From the NCBI GenBank assembly GCA_032164295.1, contig JAJHTX010000006.1, positions 1,736,001 through 1,800,000 on the forward strand: DNA of 64,000 bases. Direction: 5' to 3'. Shown piece by piece: positions 49,101 through 61,754 of this stretch. Made by a program: the position numbers and the translations under genes. How positions within the stretch are numbered: position 1 is the first letter of the stretch; each line of letters starts with the position of its first letter. Under the pieces are notes generated by a model, which had not been told where the DNA came from, made no database searches, and was given only the letters and a program-made list of their open reading frames with translations. The DNA comes from Inonotus obliquus. Lineage: Eukaryota > Basidiomycota > Agaricomycetes > Hymenochaetales > Hymenochaetaceae.

Positions 49101-50073
49101 ACGCTTCGACAGATAATTTTAACCCTTGATGGAAGTGCTTTAGGGTTGGTGGGATGATTGAGAGAGGAGAGTACGTACGGCATCTCGCATCTTGTTTTGT
49201 CTTCGGCACAGGATCAATTGCCATATATGTCCCGGTGGGACGTGTTGGATGAATTCGTTCTCCGCCGTCGGATTGGGCACAGGATTGGGCAGCAATGTTT
49301 GGGTTGGGAAACCGCCTGAAAATGACGCGCGCTTTGTATATTTGCTTTTCGGAATGCGCGGATCTTGTAGTCAACGACTTACAAGAAGGGTTGTTCAAAC
49401 GGAAAGGCCACAGTTGCAAGCCAGCGTACGGAAAGTAAAGTTGTCCTGCCGACAAAGGGATGTACGACGATCAGCGTTGCGTTGTATTGGTCACTGGGAG
49501 ACGCACCTGACGATCGTTGACGGAACAGGGGAGATAGAACGGTGAGAGTGATGGCGAAGAGGAGAGGACTCGACATTCTCGTCGAGTTTGCCCATATCTG
49601 GAGGAGACATCGGAGGAACGGAGAAGCAACGGACGCGGAGAAAAGGAACTGGGACACAGCCAGGCCAGGATTCAAATCAGGATCACGATCAAAGCAGAAC
49701 AGCCACCGCACTGCTTACCTGCTCGTTCGCGTGCGTAGCACAGGTTCAACCCTCGGCTATCGTAATCCCTCTTTCTTCATAGCGGAGGAATGTCCACGAA
49801 GAAAAAATATCGTAAAATACAAGGGAAAATTCTTGCATGTTTGCACAACATCATAGGCATCATAAAAGAATCAGAGTCAGATGAAGCAGAACATAAGGGC
49901 GGGTATCACGGGTAACAATACGTAAGCACTTGATGAAAAAAGCATAGTTACGTAAGCAATGATGAGATCTTGGATGAACACCGCCTTGGGCCTTCTAACT
50001 CTCTCCCTCCGACTACCTTCATCCCGCGCTTAGTGCTTCACTACTTATACACCCTATCTCCCCTTCCGTCAAG
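46144..50073. other. 3.9-kb gene-poor region
   Basis: Open frames are short and composition-driven, and none shows a family pattern, membrane topology or splice-supported extension. I see no terminal repeats or transposase motifs. The final 200 bases (49900-50073) are the upstream region of the zinc-finger gene and become CT-rich. Confidence 0.45.
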
Positions 50074-51775
50074 ATGCGTTCTTCTCCCCCTCCAAACATG
50101 GAGTCTCATCCGCAGCAGACCCAGCAATGGCACGCCCCCCAGCAGTCTCAGTATAACCCCTACCACCCGAACATTTCATACCTCCAAAGGCAACAACAAC
50201 AGCAGGCTCCCTACACCAGTGCTAACACTCCCACCCCGCCGCAAAGTACTTCCAGTGCCACTTCCTCTCCTGGCATGCACTATTCTGCACTGCAGCATAC
50301 TGCTCCATACGCACACAATCTACCGTCCATGTCCCCTCAGGGTCAGCCAATGCATCCATATTCCCAGCCCGTAGTCCATAGCCCCTACCCACCTCGCCGG
50401 CCGCTCCCTCCGCAGCAGCAGCATCTCGCGTCTCCTCATCAGCAGCACCTTCAACTTCAGCAGCAACAACATCAACAGCAACATCAACACCAGATACAGC
50501 AACCGCAGCAACACGCCTCTGCACCCGTTCCCCCTAGAGGACCTGTCAGGAATTCACCCGCGGCTGCCCTTCCTCAAGCACAGCATGCCCACCCGGACGT
50601 GTATTTCGCCCCAAATGCTGCCATGCTGTACAACCATGCAAATGCCCTTGCCGCGGCACAGGCACAAGCTTCTGCAACAAGTTTGCCCGGGTATGGGGGT
50701 GGCTCAACACCCCCGCGCCTCCCACCTATACTACAGGTTGAGAAACAGCAGGTGACTACCAGCGCGACTCAGGCTGCGAGTGCTAGCCGGAGAAGAAATG
50801 AGGCGCACTTTGTCTGTCCTGTCCCCGGATGCGGCAGCACGTTTACGCGTCGTTTCAATCTCAGAGGTGAGTGCTAGCATCTTACCAATCATCCCCGTAC
50901 GGTAAAGTGACTCAGACATCCCATTAGGTCACTTGCGGTCACACACGGAAGAGCGCCCGTATGTCTGCGAATGGCCCGGTTGCAACAAGGGTTTCGCGCG
51001 TCAGCATGATTGCAAGTATGTTGTATTTGTTCACATTCCCTTTATGTGCTCTGACAATCGTTTCAGACGGCATCAAGCTTTACACTCATCAAGATCAACA
51101 TCAAACGTATGCCATGGATGTGGAAAGACTTTCAGTCGACTGGATGCGCTCAACGTACGTCACCTTTCTTTTTTGTGCCAAGTCGAGCGGATCTGGACAG
51201 TCAACCTGACTCACCTGTTCGCTCGGCTCGGTACTTGACCACTCCGGAGGGTACGCTTGCTGACTCATTGTCCCTTTTCCCTTACTCCTTTGTCACTCTT
51301 CCTTTTGCGTTGCTCCGTGTTCAACATCCGAAACGCCCGTATTGTATTTGCGCATCAAACGCCTCGCACTATATTCGCGCCGGCCGGTATCCAAAAATGG
51401 CCGACTGCCGATCGCTCCGGAATTCTCGGTATCCGGCTTCTTTCATACATACATCGCTTCCTCCGCTACTCGGATTACGCCTATCAGCGACACCTTCGGT
51501 CTGAAGGCGGTGCGGAGTGCCGAAGAACCCACGAGCAGGCGGTGGCCGCTGCGAAGCAGAATGCGCCGTCCAAACCAAACCCGCTGAATGCATTCCGGGT
51601 CAACAACGGTGTTGGACCATCATCTGTATCCGTACAATATGCCAACGGTGTCTCCATGCGACATGATGGATCGGGGTCAAGCAATTACGATTCAGATGGA
51701 ACAAATTCAGCCGGAGTTCGAAGTACGCAGATGACCCCAGCTCCTCCGCCTGCTCCAAGCCTCGCCGCTCAATGA
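50074..51775 (+). CDS. C2H2 zinc-finger transcription factor, Crz1-like finger array
   Basis: Four exons: 50074-50866, 50928-51015, 51067-51154, 51488-51775 (418 residues). Residues 1-245 are Gln/Pro/Ser-rich with polyglutamine runs (CAG/CAA tract, about 50410-50515), typical of activation regions. Three zinc fingers follow: CPVPGCGSTFTRRFNLRGHL, CEWPGCNKGFARQHDCKRHQ and CHGCGKTFSRLDALNRH, the last finger ending with Cys (SEGGAEC). The linker TEERPYVC and the ARQHDCKRH helix are like those of calcineurin-responsive Crz1 proteins. That suggests, but does not prove, a Ca2+/calcineurin-regulated factor. A PxIxIT-like docking site was not found by eye. Each finger helix is interrupted by an intron. 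The third intron (333 bases) is unusually long. ATG 50098 (MESHPQQTQ) is a possible alternative start. Confidence 0.88.
50410..50515 (+). repeat. Polyglutamine-coding CAG/CAA/CAT tract
   Basis: An imperfect trinucleotide run within the zinc-finger gene codes Gln/His stretches such as LQLQQQQHQQQHQHQ. It is likely to vary in length between strains. Confidence 0.85.
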
Positions 51776-54700
51776 GGTAGCGGCACTTCTTCCTTCTTCC
51801 TTCCTAATTCCGCGGCAACCGCGCCTTTTTGGGACAGTAACTCTTTTTTGATTTGGATGCGTCCCCACCATACCTTCAGCACGCGCGTTCCTTCCCAGGA
51901 AATTGTACCCGCGGGTATCGTACCAGTTGTCCATCAACATATATTTATGATCTCGATTAATGCGGCCATCATCCTCGCTTTCCGAACAACAACAACAACT
52001 GATATAGCGGACTTCGCTGCCTCGCTCTTTTATGTCCTTTGATGATGTGATGACGAAGATGACAATTTTTAGTACGATTGATCACGATGGATCGTTCGCA
52101 CTAGTAGCTGTAGTTTCTCTCCCTTTCACACGTATATGCATTCACTCCTTCCGATGAGATTATGTAGTACTGTATCAATTGGCTTTCCCCACCTTTGTGC
52201 TTTCCCAAATTCTGTTCATACCTAATTCTTTGCCTTTGACTTACAAATGATCTCTTTTACGTGTAACTTATGATGTGCTCGTTTGACACTTGCTCCCCCC
52301 ACACGATCGGACTATGTTTCGGTAGAGGATGGTTTTGTCTGTATGTATATTTTATTTGTTCATTATTATTATAAACTTCAGATTCGATTCTTCAGACTAG
52401 ATGGACCTTTGGTGGTTCGGACCATAGCAGCCTACTTACGTGTATATAAAGTAACTAGTATGCACCAATAATGTCGCCGTATTTTGAGGAAAACATCGAT
52501 ATCGTTGTTCCGAGCCTAAGAATAATATGGAATGGAACACATTTTAATGCAAATGCAAGTTTCTGAAATGCCGCGCTATGCGGGATGCAGTATCGTTTTG
52601 TTTGAGACGATGTTCGACTGAACCTGAACTTGTTTAGTAAGACTTGGACTTGGACTTGGGAAGAATACTAGAACTGTGGACGAGCGAACAGAAGTTACTA
52701 GGTAGATCAATCTCAATCCGTTCTTTGAAAATCTTACAAGAGAAGCTATAGTGCTAGTAGTGCCGTGATCTCTGAGAGAGAAGAGAACAGAGAACAGAGA
52801 ACAGCTAGAGAACTAGAATCACACTGGCAGTGAAGTGATAGGAAAAGCATCCGGCATCCGAGTAATTGAGAAAGAGTACAGTATGGTCTTCGAGAGAGCG
52901 TCTGAGTCTAGGCCAATTTGATCACTATCACTTCTGAAAATGCTTCGCCACTATGTAGGGAGTTGAAAACACGACTGCGGTGTTTAGTGGTCAGCACCGA
53001 GGAGAGCGACCTCCGACTCCGGACTCGGAGATCTTACTCACTCACGCTCTTGTTATTCGCCAACACTCCAGAGCTACAACATCGGAAATATAGAAGCAAT
53101 GCAACATAGTTCAACTGTTTATCAAATCAAATCAAATGCGCAGTTTCTAATCATGACTCCGTGTCGGTGTGGATGATTACACAGTTCGTGATTCGTGATT
53201 CGTGATATAGTTCATGATCATGATGAAGAAAATAAGATTAGATTCCCAAATGACGGCTTCGAGTCTCCGAGCTTGAGAAAACGAGAAGGGAAGAAGAAAT
53301 CGGACGTCTTGGCCTCCGACTCTCACTCGCTCGCACATCTTTCTTTAAAGAGAAGAAGAGAAGAAGAAGATCAGGATTCAGGAGAAGAGGATTTAGACCG
53401 CAGACCGCTACTAGGCTATGCTTCCGTTCAATCAACATCTTTGGATGGTACTTACTTTCGGTGGCAAGGGTGATGCCGAGTCCGAGTGAAGAAATCAAAG
53501 TTCTTTGAGAGGAGATTGAACTTCGAGTTTGTTCATGTTTGTCCTGCGCGTGTCAGTGTTATCGATCAGCCGATTGCTATTTTTGGACTCCCCGTCTGAT
53601 CTGCGTGGTATTATGTAATCGCTCTTGCTTTTCTGTAACCTGTTGTCGTTCCTGTCATCGTGAATCGCTATTCTGACCATTACCCATTGCTCAAAGGCAT
53701 TATATTCTATGCTGTGTGCAAGCTGAGATTTTTCGGAATATCTGGAATCTATGTGCCCTAGACTAGTCGCTTTCTCGCCCTCAACCATGATGGTTCCTCA
53801 TTCCATCTTCCATCGACGGGATTTGGTGATAGAATCAGATGGATCAAAGTTGCATTGCTATTAACGACTTCCGATCCAGCGGCATTCACTTCCCACTCAC
53901 CGAGATCGGATCCGCCGGATGCTGCTCGAGGGACCTTGGTCGCAGCGGAACAACAATCTTCATCAAAGAAGTGCTGCCGTCGCCGACGCCGACGACGAAA
54001 ATGGCAAGGCAATGCTGTTTGCTGATACACCGAGTTATTGGAATTGTTGTTGTGGAGAAATACCAGGCGGGCGAGTCGGATGAGGCTTTGGTCGCGCGGT
54101 GCTGAGTCAAAACGAGGGCATAACACTAGAACTATCCCGCTCGATGTGATGCACGAATAGTTAACAATATCATGATTAATTTATCGAACAGAGGCAGGTT
54201 AGTTTTCTCCTGTGCTTACCCTCCTAATTTATTTGCTAACGTCCGACCTCTCGTGCATACGGTATTGTATGTTCTCACCGGACGTACAGCTATAGTGGCA
54301 CCCGCCTTATACCATCGATTTGAAGGATCCCCTACGCGGCCATGCCTCAGGTAAACTGCGAAACGACGAGTTCCCGACGCGAAGAACACATCCCAAAGTC
54401 AAAGCTAATCTCCGCCAGTCTCCACGTATTTGACCACGAAGTTGACTCTTATTCTGCGCTTTCGGAGCACAAGTTTTGACTGTATGCTGCTATACGAGAT
54501 TCCGCTGTTGAATGGATCATTCGCTCTCTGGAGCATGGCGTAGGCGTCTGCAATAGTGACCCTTGAGAGAACAGTCGCAGATACACCTTTGGTCTCGCTC
54601 GTGCATTCGCTAACATCCAATGCTACACTGCTCGTACACGCGTTGCTTCGTTGGGCTTTTCCGTTCCCGCGAATGTACCTAAATCCGCGATGGACGCCTC

Positions 54701-55236
54701 GAGAGCGCAGAAGCAAAGAGTCATGCCCTTAACGAAAGCACGAGTCGATGGTGCTGAAGGCGCTACCTGCCATTTGCATTGACAGTTCGGGCGCTTCTGT
54801 CACCGACATGGGCGCGAATGTGATCGGAGCGAGAGCTCGATCATTCTCTTCCAATCGTCCTATAGGCAGCAGACCAAGCAACGACTTACCTTTCACGCGA
54901 ACGTCGAGTGAAAGAAATGGGAAACATGTTCCTTGGGCATTCATAGTCATGAAACCCGATGGACTTGCCTACTCCAAATTCCGTGCGGACACCTTCGACG
55001 ATATCAGTTGTGGAGCCTAAGAAGGCTGAACCTGTGCGTCAACCCCCTCTTCGAAACTCGAGTGTCCCTCGAAAGGCATCACAAGATAGATAAAAAAGTT
55101 CCGGCTCGCGGATTTGATTTTATAAGGTAATAAGGAAGGGATTACATTAGGAGAAAGAGAGGGGAAATCATAGTGCACATGAGACGTGGTCGTTCGCACC
55201 GAATAAATAATACATGACCCAAGACAAGCAGGAACC
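51776..55236. other. 3.5-kb gene-poor region
   Basis: The first few hundred bases hold the 3' end of the zinc-finger gene. No coding gene is supported in the rest. Small direct repeats are present, such as AGAGAACAG units near 52785-52802 and TTCGTGATTCGTGA near 53185. The minus-strand open frame 54126-53758 has an Arg run from a CGN repeat and no family pattern. Confidence 0.45.
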
Positions 55237-57149
55237 TCAGAACAACCAGGCGAGGAAGGTCTTGTAGAACCAGTTGCCCTTGCCCTTGTCGCCCTTGGCC
55301 GCTTGTTGTTCAAGGAATTCGCGTTCTTCCCTGTCAATCTCATCCTTGCCGGAGAAAAGGTCCGCTTCATCCGGAGTAATACTGCTGTGACGATGCCTGA
55401 ACTTGTACCCGAAAATGAGCAGCAAGTAGAGTGGAATGCCAAGATACCCGGTGATGAAGCTCTTGACGTCAAAGTTGCCGTACGTTGCTGGGTTGGGTAC
55501 GAACGAGTCGAAGTTCTTGAAGAAGGCGATAAGACAGCAGAAACCGAGCGCGGCGTATGAACCCCACAGCCCGAATGGAGCGACGTATGGCATATCTTCG
55601 TCCCGAATGCCTTGTGCCTTCCGTGCCTTGCGGAAGTAGATGTGAGTGACGAGGATGGAGATCCACGTGCACAGACCGAAGATTGTGACGAGGTTTGAGA
55701 AGTAAATGAAGACTTGTCTGGAGTCGTCGGAAACGTTCATGAATGCGAGCAGCGCAATCGCAGCAGAAAGGCCGAGGGCGAATACAGGGACACCGCGGCG
55801 ATCCGTGCGTGTGAAAATCTTTGGTGCGCTACCTTCACAGGCAAGACCGTACAGTGTTCGCGACGCGATGTACAAATCCGAGTTACTCGCGGAGAAGACG
55901 AAGACGAGGATACATCCGTTGATAATGCCTGGAAGAGCGTTGATGCCAGAAAGCTGGATGGCGACAACGAAGGGTGACGCGGAGGCGCTCGTCGAGCTCT
56001 TGGTAGCAAACGCGAGTTCCGGTGAGTTGTATGGGACAAGCATTCCTAGAAGGAAGACGGAGAGGACGTAGAAGAAGAGGATACGGTAGAAGGTAAGGCG
56101 GATCGCGCGAGGGATCGTTCGGCGCGGATTCTGTGCTTCGCCGACTGTGACACCAACGAGCTCCGTTCCGAGGTACGAGAATGTCGCGAGAGTCATCATA
56201 GACCAGAATGCAAGGAACTTGCCGGTGGGACCGTCTAGAGACCGAAGCTAGTGAGCCATCTGTCGAGAAAAAGAGCCAGAAACCGACCAACCTGTGATAT
56301 ACTCGTTGAAAGCGCCCGGATCTTGCCAATATCTGAAGCCCTTGCGATCGCCGTCGGGGCCACCTCCGAGAGCAAGAACGGCACTGAGAAGGATAATACC
56401 GACGATGATGACGACCTTGAAACTGCTAAGCCAGAACTCGAATTCACCGAAGAACCGAATGCCGAAGTAGTTGATGCAGACGATCAATAAAAGGAAAATC
56501 GCGATGAATACACCCGGATTCACTACATCTCGCGAAACCCAATATTGTATGACGAGGGCTGCCGCGGTAAGCTGATTTGGAGTGACGATGATGTACTTGA
56601 ACCAGTATGTCCAACCGAGGGCGAAACCGAGGGCGGGGTCGCAGAACCTTGTCGCATAACCAGTGAAACCAGACGGAAGCGGAAGCCAGGCGGCCATCTC
56701 GCCAAGAGCGCACATGACAATATAGACGATTAAACCGACGAACGCGTACGATCTGTCGAAAAGCATTTGAAAATCGGTCCCACGGGACCTGAATCAAATC
56801 TCGACAACTTACATTAGCACGGAGCCTGGTCCGGCCCTTGCAAGCGCTGCACCACTGAAGGGACACTGATCAGTCCATTGTTCGCGATATCCGGACGCAG
56901 CATAAGTGTTTACCTTCCGATAATGAGACCTGTGCCAATGGCGCCACCGATGGCAATCATAGTGATGTGCCGTGATTTGAGTCCACGATGAAGACGACTG
57001 TCTTCCTCCGAGAGCACGTTCAGCTTCTTGATCTCGCCCTTCTCGACGGCATTGACGCTGGCGGAAGTGTCGAAACCTTTCGCCTTCTCGAGCGAACTCT
57101 GAGAGCTGGCGCCGCCATGGGTCCTCTCTACGTTGTTCCAATTAGACAT
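55237..57149 (-). CDS. Amino-acid permease (APC superfamily, YAT type)
   Basis: Four exons on the minus strand: 57149-56914, 56854-56813, 56752-56292, 56234-55237 (578 residues), all GT-AG. A polar, Lys-rich N-terminal tail of about 60 residues precedes the first membrane helix. That helix carries the substrate-binding signature AIGGAIGTGLIIGSG, followed by ALARAGPGS. Further helices show YIVMCALGEMAAWLP, TPNQLTAAALVIQYW, INYFGIRFFGEFEFW and SYLGTELVGVTVGEAQNPRR, all close to yeast Gap1/Dip5-type permeases. About twelve helices are expected. The C-terminus is hydrophilic with a charged EREFLEQQAAKGDKGKG stretch. It would import amino acids across the plasma membrane. Specificity cannot be read. 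Lysines near both ends are candidate ubiquitination sites for turnover. Confidence 0.95.
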
Positions 57150-59971
57150 GGCGTCTAGGACGTCGAGGAGAGGTGTGGGAGAGAAGGAAGAACGGGAAGT
57201 GGGTGACGTCTATACAATTGCGCGATTATGGACCGGCATGATATACTGTCCGCCCAGGGGAGAATTGATTTTGAGAAGAAAAATTCGATATGGTTTGTGG
57301 GTGCAGCATGTGGGATCGGGTACATGTTGCCTTGGCGGGAGATAGCAACTGATTCAATACTAGGACAAGAAAAAAACAGTTTGCCGATCAGCCGACGATC
57401 ACCTTCCTATTCTGAATTCAGCAGCCGTTTCAGACCAATCCTAGCTTGGGTCTCCATACAGGGTTTAGCTCGCCGTATATTTATTATTATCCACCTTGTC
57501 CAAGCATGCCTTTTCATGAAAAACGAAATCAGGCTTCACCGATGCATAGACACGGCCGATACGAACACGGGCATGTCCTGGAGCAATGTGAGTACTCTCT
57601 CCGATGCGAACCGAGTTCTGTCTAGTGATCCGGAGATAGGTAGATATGCTGCGCTCTATTCGATGAAATTCCGGAGCATCTTGATCCTGACAGTTCAAAG
57701 TTCTGGAAGATAAGGATTTCAAAAAGAAACCCTGTAAAAACCGAATTTTCCTGCCTTTTTTGATGCAGGATCCCAGAGTCGGAATGTGCGGACAAGGCAG
57801 CAGGGTGCGAACTCTCGTGCCAAGCATTCACAGCCACTTGTTATCATTTCCGTCATGCGTCTATTCCCCGCAGCCGCCCTGGATGGGAACCACATCCGAG
57901 CGCTCGCCCCTCCCTTTCACCTGTCATCCTCGATCTTTCCCACCCTTTCCCGTGTTCATTATCGAGCATCTTTCGCTATACTGATGCACCGCTTAATTGC
58001 TTAGCGTCGTTTTGAGGCTCAAGTGCCTCCATATCGAGCTATGAAGCCAGTCTATCTCGTTTCCATGAAGACCGAGATGTTTGAAGTCCTCATACAGGTA
58101 CTTGGATGCGCCAAATACGCCCGAATCACGCGACCCATTATGGCAACTGCACCACAAGTGCCATCGGGACGAGAACGGGACAAGCCACCGTTGCAGCGCA
58201 GAAAGCAAATTTTCGTGCAAATAATCGTACAAATGAAACTTGGAGAGATAAGAGTGTCAATTTTGTTATCTCTGCAACGATAGGTCGTCCGAGTCGGTAT
58301 CGTTTCATGCTACGAGGTAAGTTTTCTTGTTGGTTTTAAGTCTCATATTTGTTGGCATTGTCTATGATCTATGAAGCTAATTTCTGGCGCTTTTTCAGCG
58401 GAGTAATTTGCTCAATATGGATTCTATGTAGTCGTGTGACTACCTCAAGCCAATACATGACACCTTATATTCATTCGGAGGTTTCGGAATATCATAACCA
58501 GTCTTGTGACGGATACACCACGGAACCCCAGTGCTCCCTTAACTCACAGCAAGCCGGAGAGTTCAGTCAAGTTGTACACCACTATCTCCACTTGGCTTAA
58601 GGGTCGCTAAGGTTGAGTTTCCAACCATTCTGTGCTGTTCCTGGAGTATTTGTTCGCGCATGTCGACCATCTAGCGCATCATAAAACATCTCTTGGGATC
58701 GATGAGCCTGGAGCTGTGTCTTCTCTGCCAGGAGATGATAGCAAATGGATCCTGCACTTGGCTCGTCAATTGTCTCCTGGAGTTGCGATAAACGTCGCCT
58801 TGTCCACTCGACTCGTATCCAGTGCCGTTGATTGGCTTTTCTGTGCACTTGGCGGCGGCTGTTGTTGCTGGAGGGGAGAGGAGGGGAGGGGAGGGGAGGG
58901 AATGTGGTATCTTCAACGTTTCAAATTTGCGAGGTGAGGATGTCATAAATGTTCTAGACCAAGGTAAATAGTAATGTTTGCTGACTGGAGATTGATAATC
59001 AGACATTGCGAGGATTTTGATTGAGAAACCTCAACGAACTCAATCATAACTTCCGAGATTATTCCGGGGGGCGTTCTCTTCGTAGCGCTTGCCACCAGCT
59101 TTCTTTGAGGAGAGAGCACCCGTACCCCGATGTTCACCTCGCAATTTTCTGTTCGTCAAAGCGCCTGTACCACCTTCACGACCTAATACCATCATGAAGT
59201 CTTCCACCGCTTCTGGAATAAGCCTAGGATAATGCGCATCTTCATTCCCGTCATAATGCGGTGGCCAGGAATAGGTTGAAGCCCAACGACTCCAAATAGC
59301 GATGGTGATGGATCCTTCAGGCGCTCTAGTTTTGAAGATGTTAGAGTTACTGTAGGTGTTGTCAACGAACTTTCGACGTAAGGAATATTCAAAGAACGGC
59401 TTGGACTCTCCTCACCATAAGCTCATCCAGGTTCGAGAACATTGTCCATGGCTGCGAGGTCTAGACTGATGCATAGTCAACCCGGTCCGTAGGGTTCACT
59501 ATTGATGTAATCCTCTCAACCCTCCTCACCCTACCCCACCCCCAACACCGCGCTTGAGAAAAGTGGGTCGAGAGATCGCCTTTAGTACGTACAGTCATAT
59601 CAAGCCATTGGAGCGACGATACTCGTTTCTGCGACGGCATGGGGAGCCAAACGTTCACCTTATCCTCTGACTCTAGCAACCCTGGACCGTTTGAGATGCA
59701 GAGCCCACAATACGCCCATCAAGAACTCAATCCTAAAAGAGAAGGTTCGAACCGGAATGCTTCGTGTTTTTTACGCATGCTTGCCCTACTCGGCATTCCT
59801 TTTCTGCGTAACGTTTTCTATGGCCTATGAAAACATGGACTAACACTAACTACACCAAACAACAGCGAAATAAAGTGTCTCATGCATTCTAAAGGCGCGA
59901 GCCCTATAGACAAGAATATGGCATCTTTTCGTGCAACCGTAACATCTAAGCCGCTAAATACAAACGAAACT
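57150..59971. other. 2.8-kb gene-poor region
   Basis: Upstream of the permease and downstream of the repeat-containing membrane protein. Open frames are short. A few minus-strand stretches (59680-59190) are loosely protein-like, but no domain is recognisable. One G-rich tandem repeat occurs at 58871-58900. Confidence 0.45.
58871..58900 (+). repeat. (GGGGA)n G-rich tandem repeat
   Basis: Four runs of GGGG and two of GGG, spaced by one or two purines, within 30 bases. The spacing would allow a G-quadruplex on the plus strand. Confidence 0.75.
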
Positions 59972-61039
59972 TCAGCCTCTCCATACTTCAGAGTAAGCTG
60001 GAGGTTCAGCGCGGTTGCCATCGCTGACTTCACTCGGCGCGAAGGTCGCTAGATTCGAGTTTCTATCCACTGACTGCTGTTGACGGCGCAGAATTTGTTC
60101 CATACGTTCACGCACTCTGTCCATCTCCTGAATCAATGAAGACATCTCTTGCGACGATAAGCCCGGATCCGTGAACTCTCCACCAGGGGGTGATAAAGTG
60201 GGTCCTCCGCTTGACTCGACTATTGGCTCCTGAAGATGTGGTAAACGCTGCTTTGCTCGTTGTCTTCGCGGATTACTTTCGACTTCTGGTAACTGGGGGA
60301 AAATATCAGTGATGCGAATCAAGAGATCAGACTTCTTCGGGGAGATTTCACGTACTCTGCCGTTACTTGCGACATCGTTATCAAAGCTTGATCCTCCATG
60401 CCTCGCGACATCAACTACACCTGAAGAGAACACGCCCGCTTCTCTAGTATCCCTCGATGGCTCTCCATTCGGCGGAGCATTTACACCGTGACGTTCACCA
60501 TTTAAACCGGATGCACCTTGAGGTTTATCTCCCAGGTGTCTGGGGCGTCGTAAATGAGGCAGTGGTAGAGGCCATTTGCGTCGAATGCAACATATTCCAA
60601 TCGCAACCAAGATCACGAAACCCAGTGCGCCGGTAGTGGCTCCGACAATAACAGCAGTGCTTATGTTTGATCCAGAAGATATGGGAGTTACCACTGGGGC
60701 CGCTGACGACGGTTCAACACCGACATTACTCGAAGTGCTGCTTGAAGCATCCAGCGCGGTAGTGACAGTGGAGTCAGTCAAGGATTCAACACCGACATTG
60801 CTCGAAGTGCTGCTTGAAGCATCCAGCGCGATAGTAGCAGTGGAGTCAGTCAAGGGTTCAACACCGACATTGCTCGAAGTGCTGCTCGAAGCATCCAGCG
60901 CGCTAGTAATAGTGGAGTCAGTCAAGATACTTGCTGGCGCGGTTACGACGATTGTCTCGGTCAGGCCTGTAGCTCCTCCAACTGCTACGTTGCTCTCAGT
61001 GAGCTCTTTTGGGAGGGTGCAGTGCGAGAAACTCGACAT
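59972..61039 (-). CDS. Single-pass membrane protein with three Ser/Thr-rich tandem repeats (5' end incomplete)
   Basis: An open frame of 355 residues from the first Met in frame. The frame stays open about 60 bases further upstream (to about 61100), so the real start and a signal peptide probably lie in one or more unidentified 5' exons. The outer part has three 24-residue repeats (units like LTDSTVTTALDASSSTSSN), which look heavily O-glycosylated. One membrane helix follows (STAVIVGATTGALGFVILVA, then ICCIRRKW). The cytosolic tail of about 190 residues is rich in Pro, Arg and Ser, with a helix EMSSLIQEMDRVRERMEQIL and a final PPAYSEV, a PPxY motif that WW-domain ubiquitin ligases can bind. 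The layout resembles cell-wall sensors or basidiomycete surface proteins. Function is not known. Confidence 0.75.
   Translation of the reverse strand: MSSFSHCTLPKELTESNVAVGGATGLTETIVVTAPASILTDSTITSALDASSSTSSNVGVEPLTDSTATIALDASSSTSSNVGVESLTDSTVTTALDASSSTSSNVGVEPSSAAPVVTPISSGSNISTAVIVGATTGALGFVILVAIGICCIRRKWPLPLPHLRRPRHLGDKPQGASGLNGERHGVNAPPNGEPSRDTREAGVFSSGVVDVARHGGSSFDNDVASNGRVREISPKKSDLLIRITDIFPQLPEVESNPRRQRAKQRLPHLQEPIVESSGGPTLSPPGGEFTDPGLSSQEMSSLIQEMDRVRERMEQILRRQQQSVDRNSNLATFAPSEVSDGNRAEPPAYSEVWRG
60711..60928 (-). repeat. Three 72-base in-frame tandem repeats
   Basis: Copies begin at 60711, 60783 and 60855 with over 90% identity by eye. A partial fourth follows. The unit codes 24 residues, so copy-number changes keep the frame. 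Confidence 0.92.
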
Positions 61040-61754
61040 ACCTCCAACAGTTACCGCGTCAGTAGTAGGTCCCAGACCATTGTCACCGTCAGAAAGGATT
61101 ACTGGGAGATAGCTATGATAAGGGGCGTACTAGATGACTGATAGGCAATGAAAAATGGTACCTGTAATGTGTATAGTCCTTTTTGTACTAGTCATGATTC
61201 GGATCCTTACACTTGATGTCGTATACGCTTTTCTTGGCTATATATATACGAGTACCGTTGCTTCTTCTCACAGTGCCAGAAATAACAATGATGCCTGTTA
61301 CATTGCAACAGTTGTTGATGAAGGCGGAGTAATACATCCTCCATGCAATGAATTAGAAGTCGCAACGGACTTGAACGAAATGCGAATCAATGCGGAGTTG
61401 GTCTCATTAGAATGGCGATGAAAATAAGAGACCTACTTAGGTTTCCAAGGCTCGAGAACATGATGATTGTTTTCGATCCAAGCATCTATGATTTGACCTT
61501 TGTTTCGGGATCCGCATCGTCATATTGCAGCATAGACTGCAATGCCTTATTGCGCTTGCATTGGGTTGTCTGCAGAGGGCGATGTGTCTGGTACATTACC
61601 CCAGGGATGACACAGTCACTTATTCTGCAAGTAAAGATAGACATCAAGGAACAAGGACAGTATCGTAGTAGAATAGGCCAAGCGCTAACAGGCCCGTGGT
61701 CCGTGTTCCCTTCAGCAATCGGAACATCCCATCTGCTGGATACAATACAGAGCT
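61040..61754. other. Upstream region of the membrane-protein gene
   Basis: It should contain the missing 5' exon(s) and promoter of the minus-strand gene. I could not build a splice-supported start. A plus-strand open frame at 61155-61421 has a hydrophobic beginning but no other support. Confidence 0.35.

Noticed and set aside
46144..50073. A possible transposon or LTR element in the gene-poor region
   Set aside because: I found no terminal repeats, target duplication or transposase/reverse-transcriptase motif by eye.
53758..54126. Minus-strand open frame with an Arg run
   Set aside because: The Arg run comes from a short CGN repeat, and the remainder has no recognisable pattern.
59740..59756. 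GGTTCGAACC resembling a tRNA B box
   Set aside because: No matching A box, acceptor stem or cloverleaf could be folded around it.
60576..61112. Plus-strand 178-residue open frame
   Set aside because: It is the antisense shadow of the repeat-containing membrane protein; its repeats mirror the sense repeats.
61155..61421. Plus-strand 88-residue open frame with a hydrophobic start
   Set aside because: It overlaps the expected 5' region of a minus-strand gene, and there is no family pattern or splice support.
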